Source: Pedobacter faecalis (GTDB lineage: Bacteria; Bacteroidota; Bacteroidia; Sphingobacteriales; Sphingobacteriaceae). From it: a stretch of 64,000 nucleotides of DNA. Below, piece by piece: positions 16,264 to 24,030 of this stretch. The position numbers and the translations under genes were made by a program. The stretch is from the NCBI RefSeq assembly GCF_030182585.1, contig NZ_JARXOW010000001.1, positions 2,232,001 through 2,296,000 of the forward strand. Reading direction: 5' to 3'. The stretch's first letter is position 1. Every line of letters starts with the position of its first letter. A model generated the notes under the pieces. The model was given only the letters and a program-made list of their open reading frames with translations, was not told where the DNA came from and made no database searches.

Positions 16264-17007
16264 CTAGCCATTAAAATACCTCAAACGCACTTCCTTTCCA
16301 TCAAACACAGCGTAAGAATATGATTTCAACCACTCTCCGGTATTAATATACCTCGAACCATTGCCCAGATCAATATCAAGCGGAAGGTGGCGGTGACCAA
16401 AAATGAAGTAATCGTAATGCGAATCAGTCAACCGATCCTTTGAATACACGGCCAGCCATTCGTTGTCGACCCCCTGAAAAACTTCTTCAGCCCGGCTCGC
16501 GGCGCGACTATGGTTGGCCCATGCGGTTGCTATACCTATGCCGATTCTCGGCGGCAACAGCCCGAAAAGCCACTGGCAGAGCGGATTCCGAAAGATCTTT
16601 CTCAGGAATTTATACTTGCCGTCGCCGGGGCCCAAACCGTCACCATGATGTAAAAAGAACCGTTTGCCGCCACGCTCAATCACCAGCTCATCGCTCACAA
16701 TCTCCACACCCATTTCCCTGGTAAAATAATCCCGCACCCACATATCATGATTCCCTTTAAAAAAGTAAATCCTTATCCCAGCATCGGCCATGAACGCCAG
16801 CTTACCTTGCAGGCGAACAAAACCCTTCGGCACAACTTTCCGGTACTCAAACCAGAAATCGAATACATCGCCCATCAGGAACAGTTCCGAACAGGAAGGC
16901 GTAATCTCATCCAGCCAGCGTACAATTTTGTCCTCCCGTTCACGGCTTGTCGCTAAATCCGGGGAGCCCAGGTGAAAATCGGAAGCGAAATAGATGTTTT
17001 TGTCCAT
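16264..17007 (-). CDS. lpxH: UDP-2,3-diacylglucosamine diphosphatase-family metallophosphatase
   Basis: Encodes 247 residues of the calcineurin-like phosphoesterase fold: SDFHLGS at 9-15, MGDVFDFWFEY near 45-55, FKGNHDMW near 83-90, LHHGDGLGPGD near 119-129 and FGHRHLP near 203-209. These are the metal ligands of LpxH, which hydrolyses UDP-2,3-diacylglucosamine in lipid A synthesis at the inner membrane. LpxH2-type relatives share these motifs, so the assignment rests on the overall pattern. It precedes prfA by 57 nt on the same strand. Confidence 0.85.
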   Translation of the reverse strand: MDKNIYFASDFHLGSPDLATSREREDKIVRWLDEITPSCSELFLMGDVFDFWFEYRKVVPKGFVRLQGKLAFMADAGIRIYFFKGNHDMWVRDYFTREMGVEIVSDELVIERGGKRFFLHHGDGLGPGDGKYKFLRKIFRNPLCQWLFGLLPPRIGIGIATAWANHSRAASRAEEVFQGVDNEWLAVYSKDRLTDSHYDYFIFGHRHLPLDIDLGNGSRYINTGEWLKSYSYAVFDGKEVRLRYFNG

Positions 17008-17142
17008 GCGTAATGCACAAATATAAATTAATATTGCAAGCCCGGCGTTCCAAAATAAATTCTAGGGAATTTGTAGATAATCTAAAATAGAATCGTTATT
17101 AATAGCAAAAGTTTGTAAATTCGCCACAAATTTAAAGATACC

Positions 17143-18153
17143 ATGATTTCTACTGATATAGCCATAATTGGTGCCGGGCCTGTAGGTTTATTTGCGATAT
17201 TTGAAGCAGGGCTTTTAAAAATGCGTTGTCATTTAATCGACTACCTTCCTCAGGTAGGCGGCCAGCTTTCAGAAATTTATCCAAAAAAACCCATCTACGA
17301 CATCCCTGGCTATCCAACAGTACTTGCTCAGGAGCTTATCGACAACCTGATGGAACAGGCCAAACCTTTCCATCCGGGCTTCACGCTGGGCGAGCGGATA
17401 GAGGGACTGGAAAAGCGGGGCGAACAGGATTTCGTGCTGACAACCAACATGGGCACCGTCATCGAAGCGAAAGTGGTGGTCATTGCCGGGGGACTAGGCT
17501 GCTTCGAGCCGCGCAAACCTGCTGTAGCTAATCTGGAGCACTTTGAAAACGGACGGGGCGTTAACTATATGATCCTGGATCCGGAGCAGTACCGCGGACA
17601 AAAAATGGTGATTGCAGGAGGCGGTGACTCGGCGCTCGACTGGACGATCTTCCTGGCCGATGTGGTAGAAGAGCTTACCCTGGTACACCGGAGCGAAAGC
17701 TTCAGGGGCGCGCCAGATTCTGTAAACAAAGTCATGGCACTTGCCGAAAGCGGAAAAATCAATCTTATCCTTAACAGTAACCTAAATGCGGTGAATGGCA
17801 GCGGGCGGCTGGAAAGCGTAGAGATCATTCACAACAAAACGCTCGAAACGACTACTGTAGAAGCAGATCACCTCATTCCTCTTTTCGGCCTTAGTCCGAA
17901 ACTTGGCCCAATCGAACAGTGGAACCTTAACATCAGCAAGAGCGCTATAGAGGTCAACGTAGACGACTACTCTACAAACATACCGGGCATCTATGCCATT
18001 GGCGACATCAACACCTACACAAACAAGCTGAAACTTATCCTTTGCGGTTTCCACGAAGCTGCGCTGATGAGCCACAGTGCATACCAGTACATGAATCCGG
18101 GTGTTAAATACACCATGAAGTATACTACAGTAAACGGCGTATCAGAATTTTAA
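17143..18153 (+). CDS. Thioredoxin reductase-like ferredoxin-NADP+ reductase
   Basis: Encodes 336 residues of the two-domain flavoprotein fold: FAD motif AIIGAGPVGLFA at 7-18, GGQL and an NADPH-binding MVIAGGGDSALDW near 155-167, and the C-terminal FAD motif GIYAIGDINTY near 283-293. The CxxC redox pair of true thioredoxin reductase is absent at the expected position, which together with length places it in the YumC/TrxR-like FNR group. It reduces ferredoxin with NADPH (or the reverse). Two bases separate it from a ferredoxin gene, its likely partner. Confidence 0.85.
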   Translation: MISTDIAIIGAGPVGLFAIFEAGLLKMRCHLIDYLPQVGGQLSEIYPKKPIYDIPGYPTVLAQELIDNLMEQAKPFHPGFTLGERIEGLEKRGEQDFVLTTNMGTVIEAKVVVIAGGLGCFEPRKPAVANLEHFENGRGVNYMILDPEQYRGQKMVIAGGGDSALDWTIFLADVVEELTLVHRSESFRGAPDSVNKVMALAESGKINLILNSNLNAVNGSGRLESVEIIHNKTLETTTVEADHLIPLFGLSPKLGPIEQWNLNISKSAIEVNVDDYSTNIPGIYAIGDINTYTNKLKLILCGFHEAALMSHSAYQYMNPGVKYTMKYTTVNGVSEF

Positions 18154-18155
18154 GC

Positions 18156-18485
18156 ATGCAAGACAACAACATCACCGTCCACGTTCAAAACCCGGATGGC
18201 AGCCGCACTGCCCTCGAAGCTCCTGTAGATATGGGACTTAGCCTGATGGAATTCTTAAAAGCCTGCGAATACGATATCCTTGCTACCTGCGGCGGCATGG
18301 CACTTTGCGCAACATGCTGTGTAGACGTACTGGAAGGCGAAGAAAAACTCAACGACATGTCGGACGATGAGTACGCCATGCTGGATACCCTGCCCGATCT
18401 TTTACCCAACTCCAGATTAGCCTGTCAATTGCAGCTCAATCCGGCTATGGACGGACTGGTAGTTAAACTTCATCACGCCGAATAG
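18156..18485 (+). CDS. Adrenodoxin-type 2Fe-2S ferredoxin
   Basis: Encodes 109 residues. Three ligands lie in CGGMALCATC (C-x5-C-x2-C, near 48-57) and the fourth in RLACQL (near 92-97), the spacing of adrenodoxin/ISC-type ferredoxins. It is the probable electron partner of the reductase directly upstream; the final acceptor is not encoded here. Its stop is 13 nt from the convergent stop of the S41 protease gene, with no terminator in between. Confidence 0.92.
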   Translation: MQDNNITVHVQNPDGSRTALEAPVDMGLSLMEFLKACEYDILATCGGMALCATCCVDVLEGEEKLNDMSDDEYAMLDTLPDLLPNSRLACQLQLNPAMDGLVVKLHHAE

Positions 18486-18498
18486 CGCAATTCAAAAC

Positions 18499-20202
18499 TT
18501 ATTCCGTCAGCTCCGCTGAAGCGATGGCTTTAGCGGGACTGCCTATATTCTTATAAGCGCCGTCGCCCTTAAGGATAGCGAGCATCTTTGCTGAATCTTT
18601 TAGAAGCAGGTTGGCCTGGGCCAACTCTTTATCGTACTGGAAAGCCTGAACAACCTTACCCTTTTCGTAGTAATAGCGGCTGGCAATCTGCGTTTCCAGA
18701 ATCCGTATGATCTCCGCCTTATGCGTCATGAGCTCCGTTTTCCTGGCCACCAGCATCTTCGCTTTCAGATCATCAAGCGACGATTTAACGGCGGCCAGCT
18801 TATCCTCCTTTTCCGCCTCATCACGCAGATCGCCTAACAATCGCTCCGTTTTCGACGTATACGAATAATCCTTATCCTCAAGCGAAGTCACAAACTCCGT
18901 ATAGTCCGCGTCGGTGAGCTGAAACTCGGCTGCGGGCGCAATCGCTTTATGCTTCAGCTTGTACGCATTCGCGTAGTCAAAAAACAGGCTCTTACTTAAT
19001 ATCGATGTGGTAATGGGACTCAGTTTAGAAGCGTTCACCACCACGTCGGGATAGATACCGTTGCCATCATATACCGTTCTTCCAGCCCGGGTGTTAAATT
19101 TGGACAACAGCGAATCAGCAAAACGGTGCGTCGATCCGTCCGCATCCCTATGGGCATAGTCGACCGCCTGAATGCACCTGCCCGAAGGCGTAAAATATTT
19201 GGCCACAGTTACCTTCACCAGGCTGTTGTAAGGCAGGTTAAACGTCTGCTGAACCAGGCCCTTCCCATAGCTCCGCTGGCCTACAATAATGGCGCGGTCC
19301 AGATCCTGCAGCGCCCCGGCAACGATCTCCGATGCAGAAGCAGAATTTGGGCCGATCAACACAACCAGCGGCATCTGTGCAAAAAGCGGGTCAGACAAGG
19401 TATTGTATGCAAACGTCTTTTGCGGATTACGCCCTTTCTGGGTCACAACCAGCACGCCTTTACCGACAAACAGGTTGACGATCTTGACCGCCTCCTGCAA
19501 TATACCTCCCCCGTTATACCTCAGGTCGAGCACCATGCCCTTAGGCTGCTGGCGACTAAGCTCCACAGCCGCCTCCCGTACCTCCTTTGCCGAATTCTCC
19601 AGAAACTTGTCGAGCCGTATATAAGCCACGTGATCGGCTGTCATGCCCGCATAGGCTACATTAGGCTGTTTGATCTCATCACGCACCACCGTTTTGTTTA
19701 ACACAGCGCCATTTCTGATGATCAGCAGCTCGACCGGAGCACCTTTGGGTCCACGTAAAAGCTGACTGACCTGAGCCCTGTCCTTTCCCTTCACCTCACT
19801 ATTGCTGATCTTCAGCAGCTGGTCGCCAGGCAGCAAGCCCTGCTTATGGGCCGGATAACCTTCCATTACCTCATTGATAAACAGCTTGCCCTCAATAAAA
19901 AGCGTACTGGCACCAATGCCCCCGTACTGCGTGCTCACATATTTCAGCTTATAATCTTCAATCTCCGATTCGGGCACATACTCCGTGTACGGGTCCAGGT
20001 CTTCCAGCATAGCATCTATGCCGGCTTTCATCAAATCTGAGGGATTAGTTTCGTCGACATAATTGATATTGATCTCCTTGTACAGCGCAGCAAAAACATC
20101 GAGATTTTTAGAGACCTGGAAAAGGTCCTCTTTAAACGACCAGCTGCCGACTGAAAAAGCGACCAGCGAAATAACCGCAGCTATCTTGTATTGTTTCTTC
20201 AT
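18499..20202 (-). CDS. C-terminal processing (S41) peptidase, PDZ-containing
   Basis: Encodes 567 residues from the ATG at 20202, which is preceded at 6 nt by AGGAGGT, an unusually good Shine-Dalgarno for this phylum. An N-terminal hydrophobic signal/anchor (about 5-22) is followed by a PDZ domain (about 95-170), and the S41 catalytic core with the serine in GPNSASASEIVAGAL and the lysine in SYGKGLVQQTFNLP. A roughly 150-residue C-terminal extension is charged and helical. CTPs cleave proteins near the C-terminus in the periplasm. The longer start at 20220 is less likely. Confidence 0.93.
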   Translation of the reverse strand: MKKQYKIAAVISLVAFSVGSWSFKEDLFQVSKNLDVFAALYKEININYVDETNPSDLMKAGIDAMLEDLDPYTEYVPESEIEDYKLKYVSTQYGGIGASTLFIEGKLFINEVMEGYPAHKQGLLPGDQLLKISNSEVKGKDRAQVSQLLRGPKGAPVELLIIRNGAVLNKTVVRDEIKQPNVAYAGMTADHVAYIRLDKFLENSAKEVREAAVELSRQQPKGMVLDLRYNGGGILQEAVKIVNLFVGKGVLVVTQKGRNPQKTFAYNTLSDPLFAQMPLVVLIGPNSASASEIVAGALQDLDRAIIVGQRSYGKGLVQQTFNLPYNSLVKVTVAKYFTPSGRCIQAVDYAHRDADGSTHRFADSLLSKFNTRAGRTVYDGNGIYPDVVVNASKLSPITTSILSKSLFFDYANAYKLKHKAIAPAAEFQLTDADYTEFVTSLEDKDYSYTSKTERLLGDLRDEAEKEDKLAAVKSSLDDLKAKMLVARKTELMTHKAEIIRILETQIASRYYYEKGKVVQAFQYDKELAQANLLLKDSAKMLAILKGDGAYKNIGSPAKAIASAELTE

Positions 20203-20252
20203 CACACCTCCTAATTGCAATACAAAATAGTAATTTATTGCAGAAGATGCAA

Positions 20253-20468
20253 TTACAATCTGTTTCCGTCCGGATCGGACAAGGCTTTCCTGATCGTAAA
20301 CTCAATATACGTACGGTCTCTTTTTACAAGATCCATCAGCTGCTCGACCAGCTGATCCTCCTGTCCGGGAACAAAAACCAGGTCAGCGTTTGCCAGCTCG
20401 CGGTATTTACGTAAAAACTTTATTTTCACCTTTTGCCAGGACTCGGAGGTAAGTGTAAAATCTGCCAT
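20253..20468 (-). CDS. CsbD-like small protein
   Basis: Encodes 71 residues. The pattern W-x2-VK-x-KF...YREL-x-NADL-x5-GQEDQLVEQL resembles the CsbD/general-stress fold (small, charged, helical), although the C-terminal half diverges. CsbD proteins are stress-induced in several bacteria but their function is unknown. It lies 41 nt after anmK and 50 nt before the S41 peptidase on the same strand. Confidence 0.55.
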   Translation of the reverse strand: MADFTLTSESWQKVKIKFLRKYRELANADLVFVPGQEDQLVEQLMDLVKRDRTYIEFTIRKALSDPDGNRL

Positions 20469-20509
20469 AGCACAAAAATAGAAAATTTATCGTAACCCGC
20501 ACCGACATC

Positions 20510-21721
20510 CTAATAAGGGAAACTTATTTTGCCCATCGATACGGCAGGTATGCCGATCGCGGCCGAAAAGTCCTGCCCCTGGCCCACCAGTGTCTCATTG
20601 GCCAGCAAGGCAAACAGCGCAGCCTCCTTAGCATCCGGATCAAAACCAAGATCCTTTGTCGTGAAGAAATCACAACCCGGCAGCAAGGCGTGCAATCGTC
20701 TCACCAAAAGCGGATTGTGCATACCACCCCCACTCAAATAAATGGCCGGCCTGGGCTCACCGCCTGCCAGATCACTTTCCAAGAGACAGCGTTCCACAGC
20801 GGCCGCGATTGCCCGCGCAGTAAAGGCCGATAAAGTCGCCATCACATCCTCATTGCTTAGCTGTAATGTAGCTGAACCTTCCATAGCCTCTCTGAGCAGA
20901 TCCAGATTAAACAGCTCCGGCCCCGTCGTTTTCGGGAAACCGGCCGCTAAAAACGGCGTGAGCATCAGTTCCCCGAGCAGACTTTCACTTACCTTGCCCC
21001 GACTAGCTACCGCTGCGTCGCGATCGAACGCCACACCATAATGCTGCTGCATAAACTGGTCCATCAGCGTGTTGCCCGGTCCTACATCGGTAGAAAACAT
21101 AGGCTTCCCTGCGTCACCTGGCAAAAAAGTAAAGTTGGCAATACCGCCTATGTTGAGCATAAACCTCACTTCACCCGGTTCTGAAAACAGCAGATAATCG
21201 CCATAAACCGCAAGCGGTGCGCCCTCGCCACCGGCCGCCACATGCTTCTGCCTGAAATCACTGATCGTGATGATACCCGTGCGGACCGCAATGTGATCGC
21301 CGTCGCCAATCTGCAAGGTCGCGTCGGGATACTCCTCGAGCCCGTGCAACGAAGCAGGCGCATGAAAGATCGTCTGACCGTGACTGGCTATTACATCGAC
21401 CTCACCGGCTTCGATGCCCCACAACTTGAGCGTATCCAGAATCATCCCGGCATGTGTAATTGCAATCTTTTCGTTCATCAGCGCAACCATCTGGAGGTCG
21501 ACCGCCCTTTTCGAAAAAACCTGCTTTATTTCGGCCTTCAGTTCATCTGCATACGCTATGGTTGTAAACCGTTCAAGCTGCAGGGTGGTCGACAGTCCCG
21601 ATCCGATTATGCGGCACAGCGCAATATCGAGGCCATCGAGCGAGGTACCCGACATCAGCCCGATAATGAGTCGCCCCGGCTTGTTTACAATCTCAAAAAT
21701 TTTGGTCCAGTTGCGGTTCAT
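20510..21721 (-). CDS. anmK: Anhydro-N-acetylmuramic acid kinase
   Basis: Encodes 403 residues. The N-terminal motif LIIGLMSGTSLDGLDIALC at 18-36 is characteristic of AnmK; SHGQTIFH near 112-119, DVGPGNTLMD near 212-221 and YLSGGGMHNPLL near 336-347 follow. The enzyme opens the 1,6-anhydro ring and phosphorylates anhMurNAc to MurNAc-6-P during peptidoglycan recycling. It is divergent from the nagB-PIG-L gene, which acts later in amino-sugar breakdown, across a region with a three-copy repeat. MurQ, the intermediate step, is not in the window. Confidence 0.96.
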   Translation of the reverse strand: MNRNWTKIFEIVNKPGRLIIGLMSGTSLDGLDIALCRIIGSGLSTTLQLERFTTIAYADELKAEIKQVFSKRAVDLQMVALMNEKIAITHAGMILDTLKLWGIEAGEVDVIASHGQTIFHAPASLHGLEEYPDATLQIGDGDHIAVRTGIITISDFRQKHVAAGGEGAPLAVYGDYLLFSEPGEVRFMLNIGGIANFTFLPGDAGKPMFSTDVGPGNTLMDQFMQQHYGVAFDRDAAVASRGKVSESLLGELMLTPFLAAGFPKTTGPELFNLDLLREAMEGSATLQLSNEDVMATLSAFTARAIAAAVERCLLESDLAGGEPRPAIYLSGGGMHNPLLVRRLHALLPGCDFFTTKDLGFDPDAKEAALFALLANETLVGQGQDFSAAIGIPAVSMGKISFPY

Positions 21722-21766
21722 CCAGTGGTATTTTCTTTTAAGCGCAGCGTGTTACTGTCATTGAAC

Positions 21767-21774
21767 CAAAGATA
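21767..21774 (-). promoter_or_regulatory. Candidate -7 element for anmK
   Basis: TATCTTTG is an exact TAnnTTTG match 45 nt before the anmK ATG. No convincing -33 element at 17-20 nt, so weak. Confidence 0.3.
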
Positions 21775-21829
21775 CTATATTCTACTTACCCGGACCGTAA
21801 GAAGATGCTATCTCGTGTCCACGAAATCT

Positions 21830-21904
21830 GGGATTAATCCGGGTTTTGTTCGGGAATAGTCCACAAAAGCTACCCTTTTTGCGAACAAGCCCCGGACTAA
21901 TCCC
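21830..21904. repeat. Inverted repeat with three copies of GGGAWTARTCC between anmK and nagB
   Basis: The 23-nt arms at 21830-21852 and 21882-21904 are inverted copies with 3 mismatches. Inside them the 11-mer GGGAWTARTCC occurs at 21830-21840 (+), 21852-21862 (+) and 21894-21904 (-). Start-to-start distances are 22 and 42 bp, close to two and four helical turns. No T-run follows either arm, so it is not a terminator. It could be an operator shared by two divergent amino-sugar genes or a genome-wide repeat. A separate 12-nt palindrome TCGTGTCCACGA lies at 21813-21824. Confidence 0.7.
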
Positions 21905-21927
21905 GAAGAAATGTTGGACGAGTCATG

Positions 21928-21958
21928 TTGCGATTGCGGCCACATAGACTTATATTTA
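21928..21958 (+). promoter_or_regulatory. Candidate promoter for nagB-PIG-L
   Basis: TTG (21928-21930), 20 nt, TATATTTA (21951-21958; one mismatch). It lies downstream of the three-copy repeat, 29 nt before the start codon. Confidence 0.35.
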
Positions 21959-21987
21959 CTGCTCCGTACACTTCTTAATATAATTAA

Positions 21988-23910
21988 ATGGCACGATTAA
22001 ACCTCCTGGAAGAGACGCGCTTCGAAAAACTACCCGTTTCTGTATTTGATACTCCCCAATCTGCATCGTTGCACGTTGCAAAACGCATCGCCGGGTTGAT
22101 TAAGCGAAAGCAACAGCTGAATGAACAAGCGGTGCTTGGGCTGGCGACAGGCGCAACGCCTGTCGGCGTTTATGCCGAGCTGATCAGAATGCATAAGGAG
22201 GAAGGCTTGAGCTTCAGGAACGTTACTACGTTTAATCTGGACGAATACTACCCGATGCAGCCGAATGCGGCACAGAGCTATGTTTCGTTTATGAACGAGC
22301 AACTGTTTGACCATATTGATATCGACAAGCAGAACGTGCACATTCCTGACGGCACATTGGACCTGGAAAATATACCGGTTTTTTGTCTGGATTACGAGCG
22401 AAAGATCACCGAGGCTGGGGGACTTGACATACAAGTGCTGGGGATAGGACGTACGGGCCATATCGGTTTTAACGAGCCGGGCTCTGCACCCAATTCTGGT
22501 ACGCGGCTGGTAACGCTCGACGACCTGACGCGCCGGGATGCGGCCCGCGATTTTGGAGGCAAGTCTTTTGTTCCTACCAAGGCGATAACCATGGGGATAG
22601 GCACCATTTTTAAGGCCCGGGAGATCATTCTGATGGCCTGGAACAAGAAAAAAGCGCCAATCATTAAAAAGGCGGTGGAGGGCGAAATCTCGAGTGAAGT
22701 GCCGGCGACCTATCTGCAACTATCGGAGCATGTAGAGTTTATTCTGGATCAGGATGCTGCTTCTATGCTGACGCGTTTTGATACGCCATGGCTGGTGAAA
22801 GACTGTGTCTGGGACGAGAAACTGACCCGTAAGGCAGTTATCTGGCTGGCCAATCATATAGGCAAGCCTGTTTTAAAGCTTACGGAAGATGATTATAACA
22901 ATAACGGTATGGCCCAGCTGGCGGTCGACCGCGGCCCGGTGTATAACATCAACATCGACATTTTTAATAAACTGCAGCATACCATTACTGGCTGGCCGGG
23001 CGGCAAGCCGAATGCCGACGATTCGCAGCGTCCGGAGCGGGCCATGCCGGCCAAGAAACGTTCCATTATTTTCTCGCCGCATCCGGATGACGATGTGATC
23101 TCGATGGGCGGAACGTTTATCAGGTTGGTCGACCAGGGTCATGATGTGCACGTAGCCTATCAGACTTCGGGCAATACGGCGGTGTGGGACGATGATGTGC
23201 TTCGCTTTGTGGAGTTTAACATCGACTTCTCCGAAAAGATGGGCCATGAGCAGCCGGAGCTGAAAAAGATGTATCAGGATATGCGGGCATTTATGGAACT
23301 CAAACGGCCGAACCAAGTCGACACCCCAGAAATTCAGACGGTTAAGGGTCTGATCAGGAAGGGTGAGGCCATCGCCGGCGCGCGGTATTGCGGTCTGGAC
23401 GATGATCATATTCATTTTATGGCCCTGCCTTTTTATGAAAGCGGCAAGAGTCATAAAAACCCGGTTACCGACCTAGACGTGGAGCTTACAATGAAGCTGC
23501 TGCAGCAGGTAAAACCGCATCAGGTATTCGCGGCGGGCGATTTTGAGGATCCGCACGGCACGCATATCGTTTGTTTCAATATTATTCTGCGTGCCTTGAG
23601 GCGTTTGGCAGAAACGGAAGATTGGGTAAAGGATTGCTGGCTCTGGATGTACCGCGGCGCATGGCAGGAGTTTGAAACCCACGAGATTGAAATGGCCGTA
23701 CCGCTTAGTCCGCAAGAAGTTGAACGGAAAAAGTTTGCCATCTTTAAGCATCAGTCACAAAAAGACAAGGCGGTTTTCCCTGGCGATGATGCGCGGGAGT
23801 TCTGGAAACGCGCCGAAGATCGCAATCGCGAGACGGCGCAGGCTTATGACAACCTCGGACTGGCCGACTATGAGGCTATGGAGGCGTTTGTGCGTTTCCC
23901 TTTTTTATAG
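21988..23910 (+). CDS. nagB: Glucosamine-6-phosphate deaminase fused to a PIG-L/LmbE deacetylase domain
   Basis: Encodes 640 residues in one uninterrupted frame. Residues 1-300 are NagB-like: GLATGATPVGVY at 51-62, LDEYYPM at 84-90 (Asp85 matches the catalytic base), and GIGRTGHIGFNEPGS at 152-166. In E. coli NagB this last motif reads NDGH; here Thr156 replaces the Asp while His158 and Glu163 remain. Residues 355-640 are a PIG-L/LmbE domain with the zinc motif HPDDD at 365-369 and a later DPHGTH. The fusion is known in Bacteroidota. The deacetylase could supply the GlcNAc-6-P deacetylation step usually done by NagA, feeding the deaminase; this is inference. Confidence 0.9.
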   Translation: MARLNLLEETRFEKLPVSVFDTPQSASLHVAKRIAGLIKRKQQLNEQAVLGLATGATPVGVYAELIRMHKEEGLSFRNVTTFNLDEYYPMQPNAAQSYVSFMNEQLFDHIDIDKQNVHIPDGTLDLENIPVFCLDYERKITEAGGLDIQVLGIGRTGHIGFNEPGSAPNSGTRLVTLDDLTRRDAARDFGGKSFVPTKAITMGIGTIFKAREIILMAWNKKKAPIIKKAVEGEISSEVPATYLQLSEHVEFILDQDAASMLTRFDTPWLVKDCVWDEKLTRKAVIWLANHIGKPVLKLTEDDYNNNGMAQLAVDRGPVYNINIDIFNKLQHTITGWPGGKPNADDSQRPERAMPAKKRSIIFSPHPDDDVISMGGTFIRLVDQGHDVHVAYQTSGNTAVWDDDVLRFVEFNIDFSEKMGHEQPELKKMYQDMRAFMELKRPNQVDTPEIQTVKGLIRKGEAIAGARYCGLDDDHIHFMALPFYESGKSHKNPVTDLDVELTMKLLQQVKPHQVFAAGDFEDPHGTHIVCFNIILRALRRLAETEDWVKDCWLWMYRGAWQEFETHEIEMAVPLSPQEVERKKFAIFKHQSQKDKAVFPGDDAREFWKRAEDRNRETAQAYDNLGLADYEAMEAFVRFPFL

Positions 23911-23981
23911 TCGCCGGAAAGGTGCTCTAATAAGCGGATATCACCTTGATTGGTAATTCTTTGACTGCCTTTTGTCACTTG

Positions 23982-24027
23982 TGGTAATAAAAGACTATTT
24001 TAGTCGCCTGACTAACTTTTATTACCA
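23982..24027 (+). repeat. Long inverted repeat abutting the M16 peptidase start
   Basis: TGGTAATAAAAG (23982-23993) is perfectly complementary to CTTTTATTACCA (24016-24027). The loop holds GACTA, TAGTC and GACTA in alternation, allowing two competing small hairpins. The 3' arm ends three bases before the ATG at 24031, so a folded leader would mask the initiation region. No T-run follows. It could be an RNA switch or an operator. Confidence 0.65.
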
Positions 24028-24030
24028 TAC

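Noticed and set aside
21830..21904. Terminator in the anmK-nagB region
   Set aside because: Neither strand has a T-run after the inverted repeat, and both genes point away from it.
22030..22719. 229-residue minus-strand open frame in nagB
   Set aside because: Shadow of nagB; the plus-strand frame has the family motifs.
21988..23910. Possible frameshift or sequencing fusion of nagB and a PIG-L gene
   Set aside because: One continuous frame with no internal stop, and such fusions are known in this phylum.
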